The notes under the pieces were generated by a model, which did no database searches, had not been told where the DNA came from, and was given only the letters and a program-made list of their open reading frames with translations. From positions 2,203,347 through 2,267,346 of the forward strand of contig CM055892.1 in assembly GCA_029582165.1 (NCBI GenBank): a DNA stretch of 64,000 nucleotides. Direction: 5' to 3'. A program made the position numbers and the translations under genes. The DNA comes from Portulaca oleracea. Its lineage: Eukaryota > Streptophyta > Magnoliopsida > Caryophyllales > Portulacaceae. Every line of letters begins with the position of its first letter. The stretch's first letter is position 1. Shown piece by piece: positions 43,757-54,576 of the stretch.

Positions 43757-45235
43757 CACAAGGTGGCTTAAAAGATAGTTTCTCAATCGGAGCCTTAAGC
43801 TTTGATTCTATATGATCTTCATCAATCAAGTGTTGAATCAACCATTCGGGAAGAGAAATTTGCATTTGGTAGGGATCAAATTGCTCCTTGGGGCATTCAA
43901 GAACATTTTCATTCAAAACTTCTTCTTGCTCTTCTTACACCTTCTCTTCTACACAATTGGCTTCCTCCACAATCAGTTCCTCCTCATTATCAACCACTTG
44001 CTCAACCTCCATACCCTCTTCTTCAGCTTTATCCTCACCATCTCCCTCATTCTCTCCAAGAAGTCTCTCCTCCACCAACTTAGGTTCCTCAACTTCTCCT
44101 CCACTCCGCAAGATAATAGCATGCACCTCCACTCCTTGGATAGGAGTGGGTTGGATAGGCGTAAGTTGAAGTTGGTTGGCTTTAGCCAATTCGAGCTCGA
44201 GACTTTGGATGTAAGCTTGATCCTTCTCTCGATCATCCATAATTCGCTCCAACATCAACCCAAATGAGGATTCTTGGGGTAGTTGAGAAATTTGAGGTTG
44301 TGGAATGTTTTGTTGGGTTAGATGGATGGTTTCTTCTTGAATAAATGAGTAATGGTCAAGGGGTTGAAAAGTAGATGAGTAATGGTTGGTGGTATAATCA
44401 TGAACAAAAGGATCTTGATTGATGTGGGAAGAATGAATGGCACTCACTTGGTCCATTTGTTGAAAGTTAAAGATTTGCTTTTCTTGAGCCATTCTCAACT
44501 GATTAGAAGTCTCCTCATTCGCCTTTTCTTTTTCCATTTCATAGATAAAGGCAAAGAGAAGTGTAATAATGGGATCTTGCTCCAAAGATGAATCTCCGCT
44601 TCTTGATTTGCTACCTCCCAAATCGGGAGCATATTGAACGAGCTCATTAAGGAATTTGTCAGCCTTCTCCGCAGTCTTCTTCAAAAATGTCCCTCCGAAT
44701 GCGATATCGATTGATTCTTTGAGAGAATCAAAGAGTCCACAATAGAAGTGCTGAAGAAGCATCCAGTTGGGTAAATTATGGTGCGGACACTAACGTTGGA
44801 GACTTTTGAATCTCCCCCATGCTTCGAAAAGAGACTCTCCGGCTTTTTGCTTGAAACTTATAATATCTTCGTGGAGTCTACAAGTTTTATCCATCGGGAA
44901 AAATCTTTGAAGGAAATCTCTCTTTAAGGCCTCTCATGAAGAATAAAATCCAGGTGGGCATATATCAAGCCACATCTCAGCTTTTCTCCTTAGAGTCAGA
45001 GGAAAGAACTTCAACTTGAAATATTATGAAGATATTCCGGGCATATGCATGAAACTGATACGCTTCTTGAATCTCTCCATATGAGCAATAGGACTCTCGG
45101 AAATATCTCCATGGAACGGGTCACTTTCTAACACTTCAAGAAGACACGGCTTAAACTCGAATACCGCGTCGGGTGGTAATGGTGGTAAGATGATTGGGTT
45201 GCCTCCCGTACTCGAAGATGGAACAACATATGATA
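43757..45235 (-). pseudogene. Element C Athila gag, copy 2
   Basis: A near-identical duplicate of 35296-36772, sharing the same internal stop codons and differing by scattered substitutions and a 2-3 bp indel near 44168. It is continuous upstream with the leader and primer site, so this is the copy attached to the element's own 5' end. Confidence 0.85.
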
Positions 45236-45442
45236 GAAGGGTTTAGGGTGAATCAGCTTGAACTTCACCAATTAGGACTGAAAGACTCCTACGATGCTCA
45301 ATGAGACATTAAGGCGAACCTACATACACCAACAAGAACCAATAGAAGCATCAAATTCATTGAGATTAGCACAAACTAATTTCTAGCGTGAAACCAATCT
45401 CAAATAACCAAAAACCAAGAAACTAAAACTAGGGGCGCTGGC
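45236..45442 (-). other. Element C leader between primer site and gag
   Basis: About 200 bp of untranslated leader, uninterrupted here. The corresponding sequence is absent next to gag copy 1. Confidence 0.65.
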
Positions 45443-45460
45443 TCCCCAGCAACGGCGCCA
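45443..45460 (-). other. Element C primer-binding site (Asp tRNA type)
   Basis: The minus-strand TGGCGCCGTTGCTGGGGA lies 5 bp from the LTR. It matches the Asp tRNA 3' end with one mismatch. The same site is perfect in element D. Confidence 0.85.
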
Positions 45461-45465
45461 TTTTG

Positions 45466-46072
45466 TGTAACGTGGTTTGTTAGAACCGGTTTTTATCGTT
45501 TTTCTCAGGGAGCGAGGGGCCTTGGTCATAGAATCTAGGTCTATAGTCGGGTCAAGATTGCTAAGGTAAGGAAATTGGTTGAAGGGGTCACAACGCAACA
45601 AATAATACTAAGGTCGGTCAAGGAAAGGAAATAGGCTTCGGAGGCTTTTCGGGATGCAACCGGGGATGAGGAAATGGGTTTAGCAACAAGAGAATAATAA
45701 GGAGGGAGAATCAAGCGGCAATTCCGTTAGAAAATACCCACCGAGCTTCCTCTTTCGAGGATAGTCCAGATTAACTACCTCAAAGTCAACCACGGACCTA
45801 GAGGGTTAATGAAACGGAATTCCCTGGTTAACCTCCTTCCACTTTCGTGGGTGAGCATGAACTATCCCATCTCCTACCTTCCAACACAAGTGTTGGATGT
45901 ATTAGGGAGCTTTCGATCCCAAATACATATCACTTGAGGGAAGGATGGGAGTGGGAAATTGACTTCCCAACTAATTATTCACTATTATTGATAACCCAAA
46001 CCTAATCACCCATTCACACCCTTAATTACCCCCTAACCCATAGGGTTTCTAGCAACTAATCATGATACTAAC
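45466..46072 (-). repeat. Element C 5' LTR, inner 607 bp
   Basis: Closely matches 28283-28890 of the 3' LTR and stops at GATACTAAC, where element F begins. The missing outer part (with the palindromes and TATA) must lie beyond the right edge of F. Confidence 0.88.
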
Positions 46073-46309
46073 TGTAGACACCGGGATTTTGACATATAAA
46101 ATAGCATAAAAAGAAGAGCGGAAGATTAAATAAATACATGCATTCTACATGTATTTGTTCACTTAAAGCTACATGCATGATCACATGTAGTCCATCCTAG
46201 CTACATGCACATTTTTTATAAAAATGAAGCCATGCAAACCCTATAAACAAGAGCTAAAGGTTACGAGATCAAACCCTTACAAAAGCACTCAAAAAACACG
46301 CCTAAAAGG

Positions 46310-47681
46310 TGTTCGGTCTCGTTCCGAGCCGAATTTTATCTCCTTTATAGCGTGGTTGTGTTTATTTTAGCCCTTTGTATATATTAGATATAGTGATTTG
46401 GTGTTTTGTAGGAAAATAAGGATTTAGAAGAAGTTTGGGCTTAATTGAAGGTTTATGGGGAATCCCGAGCGATTTCCCGAGTCAAACCAAGTCAACCCGA
46501 GCTGAGAACTAAGTCAACCCGAGCCAAGAGCCGAGGCAAAACAGGGGAACGGTACAGACTCAAAGGTTTGAAATACGTGTGCCTTCACTCTTTGGGTCAT
46601 AACTCCTTCGTTACAACTCCGTTGATCTGAAATTTTGGGATCTTAAACCGAGAGCTTTCCATCGATATCTTATGGGTCTAAAACAGAGTTTAGATGAAGA
46701 AGTTATGCGCGTTTGAAGTCGACAGGGAAAAGTTGCCCAGAACAGTGACTCGCCCGAGTCATCTGCTGACTCGCCCGAGTCAGGCTTTTGGGGAAACAAA
46801 GACATAGGCCAAGGGGGCAGGACAGAACACTGACTCGCCCGAGTCACCCGATGTTCTGCGGAAATCTACGAAGCTGATGCGCGTTTTGCTGAGTTAGTTT
46901 TAGGGTTTTGGGTTTCATTCTCCTTCTTCTATAAATACCCAATGTAATTCAGAACTAATTATCTTAGTTTTTATCTTTTAGCTTAGCTTTTATTTAAGTT
47001 TTAGGAGTAGCATTAGATTAGATTTAATTTCTTTCTTCAATTGCTTTCTTTAATTGTTCTTCAAGTTTTCTCCATTGTTCTTCAAGCTTTCTTTAAGTCT
47101 TCTTGCAATTGTTATTAAACTCTTCTTTCAAGTAATCTCATTGAAGTTTTACAAGCTTTCTCTCTCTCTTCCTCTCTCTCTCTCTCTCTCTCTCTATTCT
47201 CCATTGATGTTGATTTCAAAAGCTTTCTAGGGTTAGCCAAATCAAATCCATCTTTTAGTGGGGAGGAGGGTCAAGGAATTCCAATTCTACTTCCTAGTGA
47301 GAATTTGGGGGATCCTTGATAATCCAATCCACAATTTCTTATTTGTTCGGGGGAAATTGCAAAGGTAGATTCAAGATTTGAAGTTTAGATCATCATAGGT
47401 ATAATCTCTTGTGCCTAATTTCATTATTAGTTTTATTGCTTTCTATTACATTGCTTTTTATTGCTTTCTTATTTCTTGTTCTTAGTTGCTTTCATCTTTT
47501 ATTGCTTACTAGATTATTATCATGTCTAGGTTAGTTTATTGCTTAATTTACATAATTTATAGCTTTCCGCATGTGTGAAAAACCTCCCTTACACGAACCG
47601 ATTTTCCAAATCAAGCCTAACACTCATCCCTGTGGACCGACAACCCTAACTCTTAAAACCACAAAAATACACAACCGAACA
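46310..47681 (+). mobile_element. Element G: solo LTR of an Athila-like family
   Basis: The 1372-bp segment has ends TGTTCGG...CCGAACA (perfect 7-bp inverted termini) and flanks AAAGG (46305-46309) and AAAGC (47682-47686), i.e. a 5-bp target duplication with one change. Internal order resembles the LTR of element D (TTTTGTAGG followed by GGGAATCCCGAG; later CCCTGTGG). TGACTCGCCCGAGTCA occurs at 46746-46761, 46767-46782 and 46831-46846, 84-184 bp upstream of TATAAATA (46930-46937). Confidence 0.78.
47161..47202. repeat. (CT)n microsatellite
   Basis: A TCTCTC tract inside solo LTR G, downstream of its TATA box. Confidence 0.85.
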
Positions 47682-49118
47682 AAAGCTAAATAATATATAC
47701 ACTCTCTGTCCAGTGTGAATGTCAGCTTCCCTAGGCAAGTTACCTTCATATTATCACCGACCATCCATGCATGGACGAGGAGAATCCCTCTCCCCTGGAG
47801 TACTGGCCGACCGGCCTATACGGTATTGACCACACGTGGTCAATTGACCACGTGTTGCCGTCCACTTCCATGCATCTCCCCCTACTGCCCTTGGTATTGT
47901 GCAAGCTCCGGAGACTACGAGGTGTATGTGTATGCATGCATCTCCCTCCTCCTCTTAGCCTATAAATACTACTCCTCTCCAAGTCATTTTACTCACCAAC
48001 TCACTCATCAAATCATCCTTTCTCTCTTCACTCATTCACTCATTCACATCTTTCCCTCTCTAATCATTCTCTTATTCTCTCTACTTCTCTCTTATCCTCC
48101 TATTCTACTATCATACTACTTTATTATCATCCTTCTTAACATCATCATCTTCCTAATTTTCTCATCACAAAAACACATATCCTATTCCTATCCTAAACTC
48201 CACAAAGAACCCTACCCTAAAAAAAAAAAAGCCTTCTTATTCCCTCTTTTTCTACCTCTTCTTTTTATCATCTTTTTCCATCTTTTCTATCATTCTTTTG
48301 ATCCATTTTGGCACTTGGAGAGGAGGAATCTAAAGGCATCAAGGAGGATTCATCAAGCATTCAAAGGCTAGGCAAGGTCTTTTCCCATAAAGTAGCAATG
48401 TAAGCCCTTAAGTGTTCTTTTTCTCTTATGAATAAGTGTATATTTGTACCTTTTATCTTGTATTTCATTCTTATTGCATGATTCCATGAAGTAATTCGAT
48501 AAAGTATTCATTCATTTCCCTTCCAAACTTTATCAAAAGCACATTTTAAAACTTTTAGTAGAGTCTTTCCTTTTGTGAGAGGCGAACTCTTAAGGTTTAC
48601 TTTTCAAGTTCGTAGCCTTACCCCCGAATCCATTCTTGAGTTTCGCAGGCGGAGTCTTTCTTTCTTTTCTTTTGGTTTTGTCTTGGCTTTTCCCTTAAAA
48701 AGTCGGGTGGCAGCTCCCATTTCGAAATAAAACACATCGAGGATTACATGAACTATGGTTAAACATGGTTTTACAATGTATCAATGCAACTTTAGGGTTT
48801 TTCTTTCTTATATTTCTAAATAATATTTGCATAAATTGTTTTCTTCCGAGCCTAACATTTAAATGAGCAAATTGGGTTAAATTTTGAAGAGTTTGGAACA
48901 AGTGGACGTTCACTCTTAAGGGTTTAATTCAACGACTCATAAAATGCCTAAATAAAGGGAAAGTGATTTTACAAAATATTATTCATGAAATATATGATTG
49001 ATTTCCTTAAAGAGTTTTTCAAAGGTTAAACCCCAGCACGAATCAACAAATCATACCCCCAATCCTAACGTGGACGTTCGGAAGCCCGAACGGCGAGGAA
49101 AAATGTCCAAAGGATTTT

Positions 49119-49134
49119 TGGCGACTCCACTGGG
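49119..49134 (+). other. Element F candidate primer-binding site
   Basis: TGGCGACTCCACTGGG follows the LTR end by about 9 bp. It has the look of the primer site of Tat elements; the tRNA was not assigned. Confidence 0.5.
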
Positions 49135-50631
49135 AGTTTTTCTAAAGTGGGTAAAACTTGAAAAAAGTTTGTGTGCTTTAAATCTTTTGGAAGGAAAATG
49201 AATTTTGCTTTATATTATTAAGGCATTCCTTTTAGGCATAATGCATTGCATATACCAAGGCACTCCCTTGACATGGAATATGTCGTAGGAGCATGTAAAT
49301 CAGCGGTATTAGGCTTTTTCTTTTTAACCACAAAAAATAACCCATGAGATGTCGGACCGGCTATACACAATTGGTGCACTTACACCGAGAGAGCATTGGT
49401 CACCACATCCACTCATGCATCACTCTACTGGTACCCACACGAGCCTCCAAGAGCAACACCCCACACATTCAAGTTGCCTTTACAACAAGAATGCATCGGG
49501 GCGAGTACATGAGTCGCGAAGCCTTATCCAGCCAATAAACCCTTTTGTACATAGAGCCTTGGTTTAGGTTATCCTTTGTTCATATGTATGCTATGTGCTA
49601 TGTGTTTAAATTCGTTGTAAAGAGTCGACCCAAGTTTAGGAGTGTTGTTCTAGTCCGCATAGTAGTCATTGGGCTGAGAAGAGTTATGTTTACCAACGAA
49701 GTTAATTAACCTCAAAAATTATGGTTAACCCGGTGGATGGGCCCATTTATATATAAAGGTTAATTTTCCTGGTCCATAAAGTAAACTCAACTCGCCTTTG
49801 ATGATTCTATACGGCCCATTACAACATTTTCTCAACAAAAGGTCCAATAAACCTGTTTAAAAGTCCAACAAAAGGAAATGGGTAAAATCTTAGACAACAC
49901 AATAACCATCAAAGTTCGAGTAAGTTAATTTATCGAATTAATTTTTGAATCCATCATACTTATGGCCGGCCTGTGGTTAGGCCCAACCATATTGGATTTG
50001 TCAATTAAGTCCATAAATCAATTATAACTCACTTGTCGTTGGTTTTATCCAGTCCTTCATAATACCCATTTTCCCAAACAAGTAGTTTAAAATAAAATAA
50101 AATAGAAAGACGTTAGGCGGTCGGTTTCGTTGATCATCATTCTAGCCCGCATAATAATTAGTACGGCTTGAGTTGACCCAAGTAGGGTGTCTAAGTTACG
50201 GATTCTCCTTAAAACGGTCAGCCTTGGATGGGGCTTATCCGAATTGAGAAACACTGACTTATGCTCCTATACTCGGTTCTGACTCGCTGTGTTTGGTTTT
50301 ATCCGGCCCTTTATGATGATCAATTGTCTCTAGGATCATGTAGAATTAGGATCATGCAAACCCGTGTCCCGGGTGAGTCATCTCGTCCAGTCACCATGTA
50401 GATCGTGAATATTAGGGAGTCCCATGTAGGTCTGTTAGTCATGCATTCACTAGGTTGGGTGTTTTGGGTCAATAAAAGGTCAATCTCTGAACTGTGTGTG
50501 GTTTTGTTATAGTCAACATATGAGACCCGAGTCTAGCTTGGGTCCCCGGCCCAACAGGTCGCTTGATCCGAAACCCGGTCTTCGTTCCGTCAGCACCCAG
50601 GTCAAAAACCTCCCGTCATCCGCAATTCGAC
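49135..50631 (+). other. Element F leader
   Basis: About 1.5 kb between primer site and gag without a supported gene. A pair of short overlapping frames near 49350-49560 has no family signature. Confidence 0.55.
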
Positions 50632-52661
50632 ATGTCTACCGAAGAGAACCACGGAGACAACCAGGTCCGGGAAGCCTTAGCCAAACTTCTTGAGGAGAAG
50701 TTCAGACAAGTCGAGGGTTCAATCACTTTTGCTGCCTTACAGCAAGAGAAGAAAGTTGATGAGCACATCGCTCGGCAGCGAAGACTCATCGAGAGGCAAA
50801 ACACTCGCATAGAGCAACAACAAGAGACTTTGGATGGCGTTTTGGAAGCTGTGCAACGCATTAATGTGCGAATGGGAATGGCGGACAATGATGAGATGGA
50901 AGTTCTTCCTAACCCCACAGGTGACAAAGGCAAAAGAAATATGGGTTGAAGTTCCAATGCTGGAGTGGTCATTGAGTTGTCTGATGACCTAACCAAGGCC
51001 ACCGTCGACAGTGACTGTTCCTCGAACTGTCCCAGTCAAGGTTGAGTTACGCGATGACCCCGTCATCCAAAACATAAAGGCTCAACTGAATGTGTTCAAG
51101 GATGCTGTGAGCAAGATGTCGACTTTCACCAATCAGTTCGTCGAGTTCGAACCACCCGCTGAAATCAATGCTAATATAGTAGAAAAGATGGACATTCCGC
51201 TGAAGAAGTTCCACCCATCTGAGAATCCAACCCATCATGTGTGGGAGTTCAACCGAGTGATGTCTCTCCGAGGTGTCACCACTGAGCATTACAAGCAAGT
51301 CTTCTCGTCATCACTGAATGACGAAGCATTGAACTGGTATTATACCCTTCCCCTAGAAGTGCGAGGAGATTGGACTGCTTTACGTAGGGCGTTTATTGAA
51401 CACTACAGTAAGATCCAAAAGGATAAGGTGACCTTGACAGACATCATGGCTATTCGACAAGGAGAGATGGCATGCTAAGCTATCTCAAGTGACCAGCATT
51501 ATTCCCACAGAAATGTAGTTGGACACGTTTGTCCGTGGTTTGAAACCAAGTCTGGCGCAACAACTAGACTTTCATGTAGTCGAGAGCTTTAAATACCTGA
51601 AGAAGTTATGCCCTAAGCTAGAAGCACGTAAGGAAAGGACTGTTGTATCACAGAATTGGAAGGGCAACAATGTGGGAAGAAGGACCACCAATGCTCGTAA
51701 GGTGGCTGAGACAAGTGTCGTACAGAATGTGAATCGTGGTCCGCCTCCAAAGACGACCTACTTCCAATATGATTCATATACCCCACTTGACATGACTTAT
51801 GCCGAAGCTTTGGACCGACTACTAAAATCAAACAAGATTCAGTTACCAGTACCTAGACCTAAACCTGAGACTAAAGGACCAGGATGGAACAATAGTGCTT
51901 ATTGTAAGTACCATCGGACCAGAGGTCATGACACTGAGCGATGCTGGACGCTTAAGAATCAGATTGAAAAGAAGATCCGCTCTGGGGCATGGCCAATACC
52001 CAAAGCTGCAAGTAAACCCAATAACAAAAGCAATCCTCTCCCGAACCATGCTATCTTTGTAGGAGAGGGTACTTTTGATCCATCCAAATGCATCATGCAC
52101 GGAAGGAGCACCACACACTTCCTAAAGATTTGTGACCTTTTTATCACAATCGGTATTTGGGTTAGTGACGAAGAGGACGTGTACGAAGAGGATCCTAATG
52201 ATGATTTTTGGTCTGATAAGGAAGAGGAAATAACACCTAGTACCGCATTCTTAACTAGGTCGGGAAGGCATAATCAGGCGAGGGTTGAACCTGAGGCTCC
52301 TCCATCAAATCCAAGTCCTACGAGAACAGAAGTGTCTGCCGCTCCTGAGGATGCTGTCCTTACGCAAATGAAGAAGACTGTGGCAAATGTGTCAATTTGG
52401 CAGTTGATATGTGCTCCTAAGCCACACAGAGAGCTTGTACTCGGGGCTCTCCAGAACGCCATCATTCCTACCTCCACGACTCCAGAAGCCTTGGTCTCAC
52501 ATGTTGCTGCTAGCCAAGGTGCCATCACCTTTAGTGATGATGATCTACCTCTGTCGGGAATTAATCATAATAAAGCCTTGTACTTAACCGCACTTTGTTC
52601 TAATAAAGTGATTCCATTAATTTTGGTGGATAATGGCTCCGCTATGAATGTTTGTCATTAG
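50632..52661 (+). pseudogene. Element F gag and start of protease
   Basis: ATG at 50632 ('MSTEENHGDNQVREAL') opens a strongly coiled-coil N-terminus (about 50700-50880). A TGA at 50947 and a frame change near 51005 lead to the gag core (51011-51478: 'NPTHHVWEFNRVM', 'NDEALNWYYTLPLEVRGDW'). A further shift and a TAG near 51513 precede 'LDTFVRGLKPSLAQQLDFHV'. A histidine-type knuckle 'YCKYHRTRGHDTERC' lies at about 51900-51945. Protease 'PLILVDNGSAMNVCH' ends at a stop at 52659. Gag in this lineage is long; the four breaks show decay. Confidence 0.82.
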
Positions 52662-52981
52662 CAAACTGCTGCCAAGCTAGGGGTCCAAAAGAGTCAACTG
52701 GCTCAAGATGCTGTGTTACTTCGGGCATATGATAACACCCCTTGAAAGTCGTTAGGAACAGTAACGTTGCCTATCAACTTTGATCACATCGCTCAAAATG
52801 TGGAATTCATGATACTGGATATTCCTGCTGCTTTTAACTTGCTATTGGAACGCCCATGGCTACACAATTGTAACGCCGTGGCTTCGACGCTACATCAGAA
52901 GGTGAAAATGGTTATACACAATCAAGTGGTCACCCTCTCGGGGGGGCAATCTCTGGGGCTTTCGAACCCAAGCAACCATTA
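52662..52981 (+). pseudogene. Element F protease C-terminal part and linker
   Basis: 'FDHIAQNVEFMILDIPAAFN' and 'LLLERPWLHNCNAV' are the protease tail of Tat elements. Stop codons at 52659 and near 52745 flank it. Confidence 0.75.
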
Positions 52982-54235
52982 TTGGAAGTAGAGCACACCT
53001 CTACTGATGTGGAGCTTCACAACTTTGAGATGATCGCTGTTATACAGGATGAAGCACCCTTTGACTTCGCTCCTTACTCTAACCTGAAGATTCATGCTAT
53101 TATGAGAAGACAAGGGTATTTCTCGGGGATGCCTTTAGGGAAGAAACCAGATAGGGTCACGCTGCAGTTTTCTACTTCTACTTACTCTTGTCGCTTCGGT
53201 TTGGGGTATAAACTAACTAATCAGGAGGTTCATCTTGCCAGGATCGCATTAGCTCGCCAAAGAAACCAGTTCGATTCTCCTACGCTGATGAAGACCAAGC
53301 CATATTCGTTAACCTTGAATGGACAATTCATAAGGCAGGGAGACATGCCCGGAATCGATAGGGAGATCGCTAAACATGCAATTCCACTTTACCCGGATGC
53401 TAAGCCAGTACAGCAACGACCTCGCAGAATAAAGAATGAGCGGTCGGACAAAATTCACGGGCAAATCAAGAAGCAGTTAGAGGCTAAGTTCATCAGAGCA
53501 GTAGAATTCCCGGAGTGGGTAGCTAACATTGTGCCTATGCCAAAGAAGGACGGAAAGGTTCGGATGTGCGTTGATTTCATGGACCTGAACAAAGCTAGCC
53601 CGAAGGATTCCTTTCCTTTGCCACATATTGACATCTTGGTCGATCATACCTATGGACATGAGTTACTATCATTCATGGATGGGTACTCTGGTTATAATCA
53701 TATCAAAATGGATGAAGAATATATGGATAAAACATCATTCATCACTTCGTGGGGAACTTTCTGCTATACTGTCATGCCTTTTAGACTGAAGAACGCTGGT
53801 GCTACTTATCAACGCACCGCCACTACCCTGCTGCATGACATGATCCACGTCGAGGTTGAAGTATATGTGGACGACATGATTATCAAGTCGAAGAAGCGTG
53901 AGGATCACATCCCAAATTTACGCAAGTTCTTCCTTAGGCTCCGCAAGTACAACATGAGATTGAATCCACAGAAACGTATGTTTGGGGTAACTTCGGGAAA
54001 GTTGCTGGGTTATATCGTCAATCAACGTGGAATAGATGTCGATCCATCCAAGATCAAAGCAATCCAATACATGCCTCCGCCTCGGACAGAAAAGGAGATT
54101 CGTGGTTTCCTAGGGCGAGTGCAGTATTTGAGCAGATTCATTTCCAAACTCACAATGACTTGTGAAACCATTATTCAAGAAGCTAAAGAAGGGAGCAACA
54201 ATCAAATGGGACGACCAGTGTCAGGCAGCATTTGA
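52982..54235 (+). pseudogene. Element F reverse transcriptase (417 codons open)
   Basis: 'MPKKDGKVRMCVDFMDLNKA', 'LLSFMDGYSGYNHIKMDEEY', 'PFRLKNAGATYQRTATTLLH', 'VYVDDMIIKSKKREDH' and 'TEKEIRGFLGRVQYLSRFI' cover the whole RT with catalytic D and YVDD present. The frame is lost near 54165, just before RNase H. It is the best-preserved part of the element. Confidence 0.9.
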
Positions 54236-54576
54236 AAAGGTTAAGGCTGACTTAACCAATCCTCAAGTACTAGTCCCGCCTATCTCTAGGAAACCTTTGT
54301 TGCTTTATCTCACCATCAGTTCTAGCGTTATGGGTGCTATGCTAACACAGGAAAGCGATGGTCTCGAGAGAGCTATTTACTACATCAGCAAGAAGTTTCT
54401 GGGGTGCGAGTCCCGCTACTCGGAGATCGAGAAGATAGCTTTGACATTAGTATGGTCTACAAAGAAGCTTCGCCACTATATGCTCTCAAACACTGTATAT
54501 GTGATCGCAGCATGTAATCCAGTCAAATACATCATTGAACAACCTACCATCAACAGTAGGATCACTCAATGGGTAG
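54162..54576 (+). pseudogene. Element F RNase H, truncated by element D
   Basis: 'LLLYLTISSSVMGAMLTQES', 'SRYSEIEKIALTLVWSTKKL' and 'INSRITQWVVL' give the first two thirds of RNase H. The first catalytic Asp of the usual L-Y-L-A/S-V context is replaced ('YLTIS'), as in the inactive RNase H of many Tat elements. The frame stops at the LTR of element D. Confidence 0.82.

Larger units (their letters stand above)
28283..46072 (-). mobile_element. Element C: Athila-type Ty3 element, pol-less and interrupted
   Basis: Read on the minus strand: partial 5' LTR (46072-45466), tRNA-Asp-type primer site (45443-45460), gag copy 2 (45235-43757), copia sequence (43756-36773), gag copy 1 (36772-35054), an untranslated stretch, an ATHILA-family ORF (33393-32149), a long 3' region and the 3' LTR (29884-28283). 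No RT, RNase H or integrase of its own is found. The left edge interrupts element B after CTAGG (28278-28282). Its 5' LTR is interrupted by element F after CTAAC (46068-46072). The gag duplication is discussed in the findings. Confidence 0.85.
46073..49109 (+). repeat. Element F 5' LTR, interrupted by solo LTR at 46310-47681
   Basis: The outer part is 46073-46309 and the inner part is about 47687 to about 49109 (...TGTCCA). A TATA box at about 47961 (CCTATAAATACT) is preceded by a 24-bp perfect palindrome at 47832-47855. 'AGTCGGGTGGC' near 48704 and the TTTTTGGCGACTCC junction resemble other Tat LTR ends. The 3' boundary is set by the candidate primer site and is approximate. Confidence 0.65.
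46073..54576 (+). mobile_element. Element F: Tat-lineage Ty3 element, cut by element D
   Basis: It starts TGTAGACACCGGG at 46073. It has a large 5' LTR (interrupted by solo LTR G), a candidate primer site at 49119, gag, protease, RT and RNase H on the plus strand, then breaks off inside RNase H at 54576. RT strings such as 'HELLSFMDGYSGYNHIKMDE' and 'VEVYVDDMIIKSK' are typical of the Tat (Ogre/Retand) lineage. Several stops and frameshifts make it inactive. Confidence 0.85.

Noticed and set aside
47715..48371. 218-codon open frame after a TATA box as a host gene
   Set aside because: It lies inside the Tat LTR and consists of low-complexity Ile/Leu/Ser/His; no protein family is recognisable.
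51613..52528. Minus-strand frames across Tat gag
   Set aside because: Shadows of the plus-strand gag/protease coding sequence.
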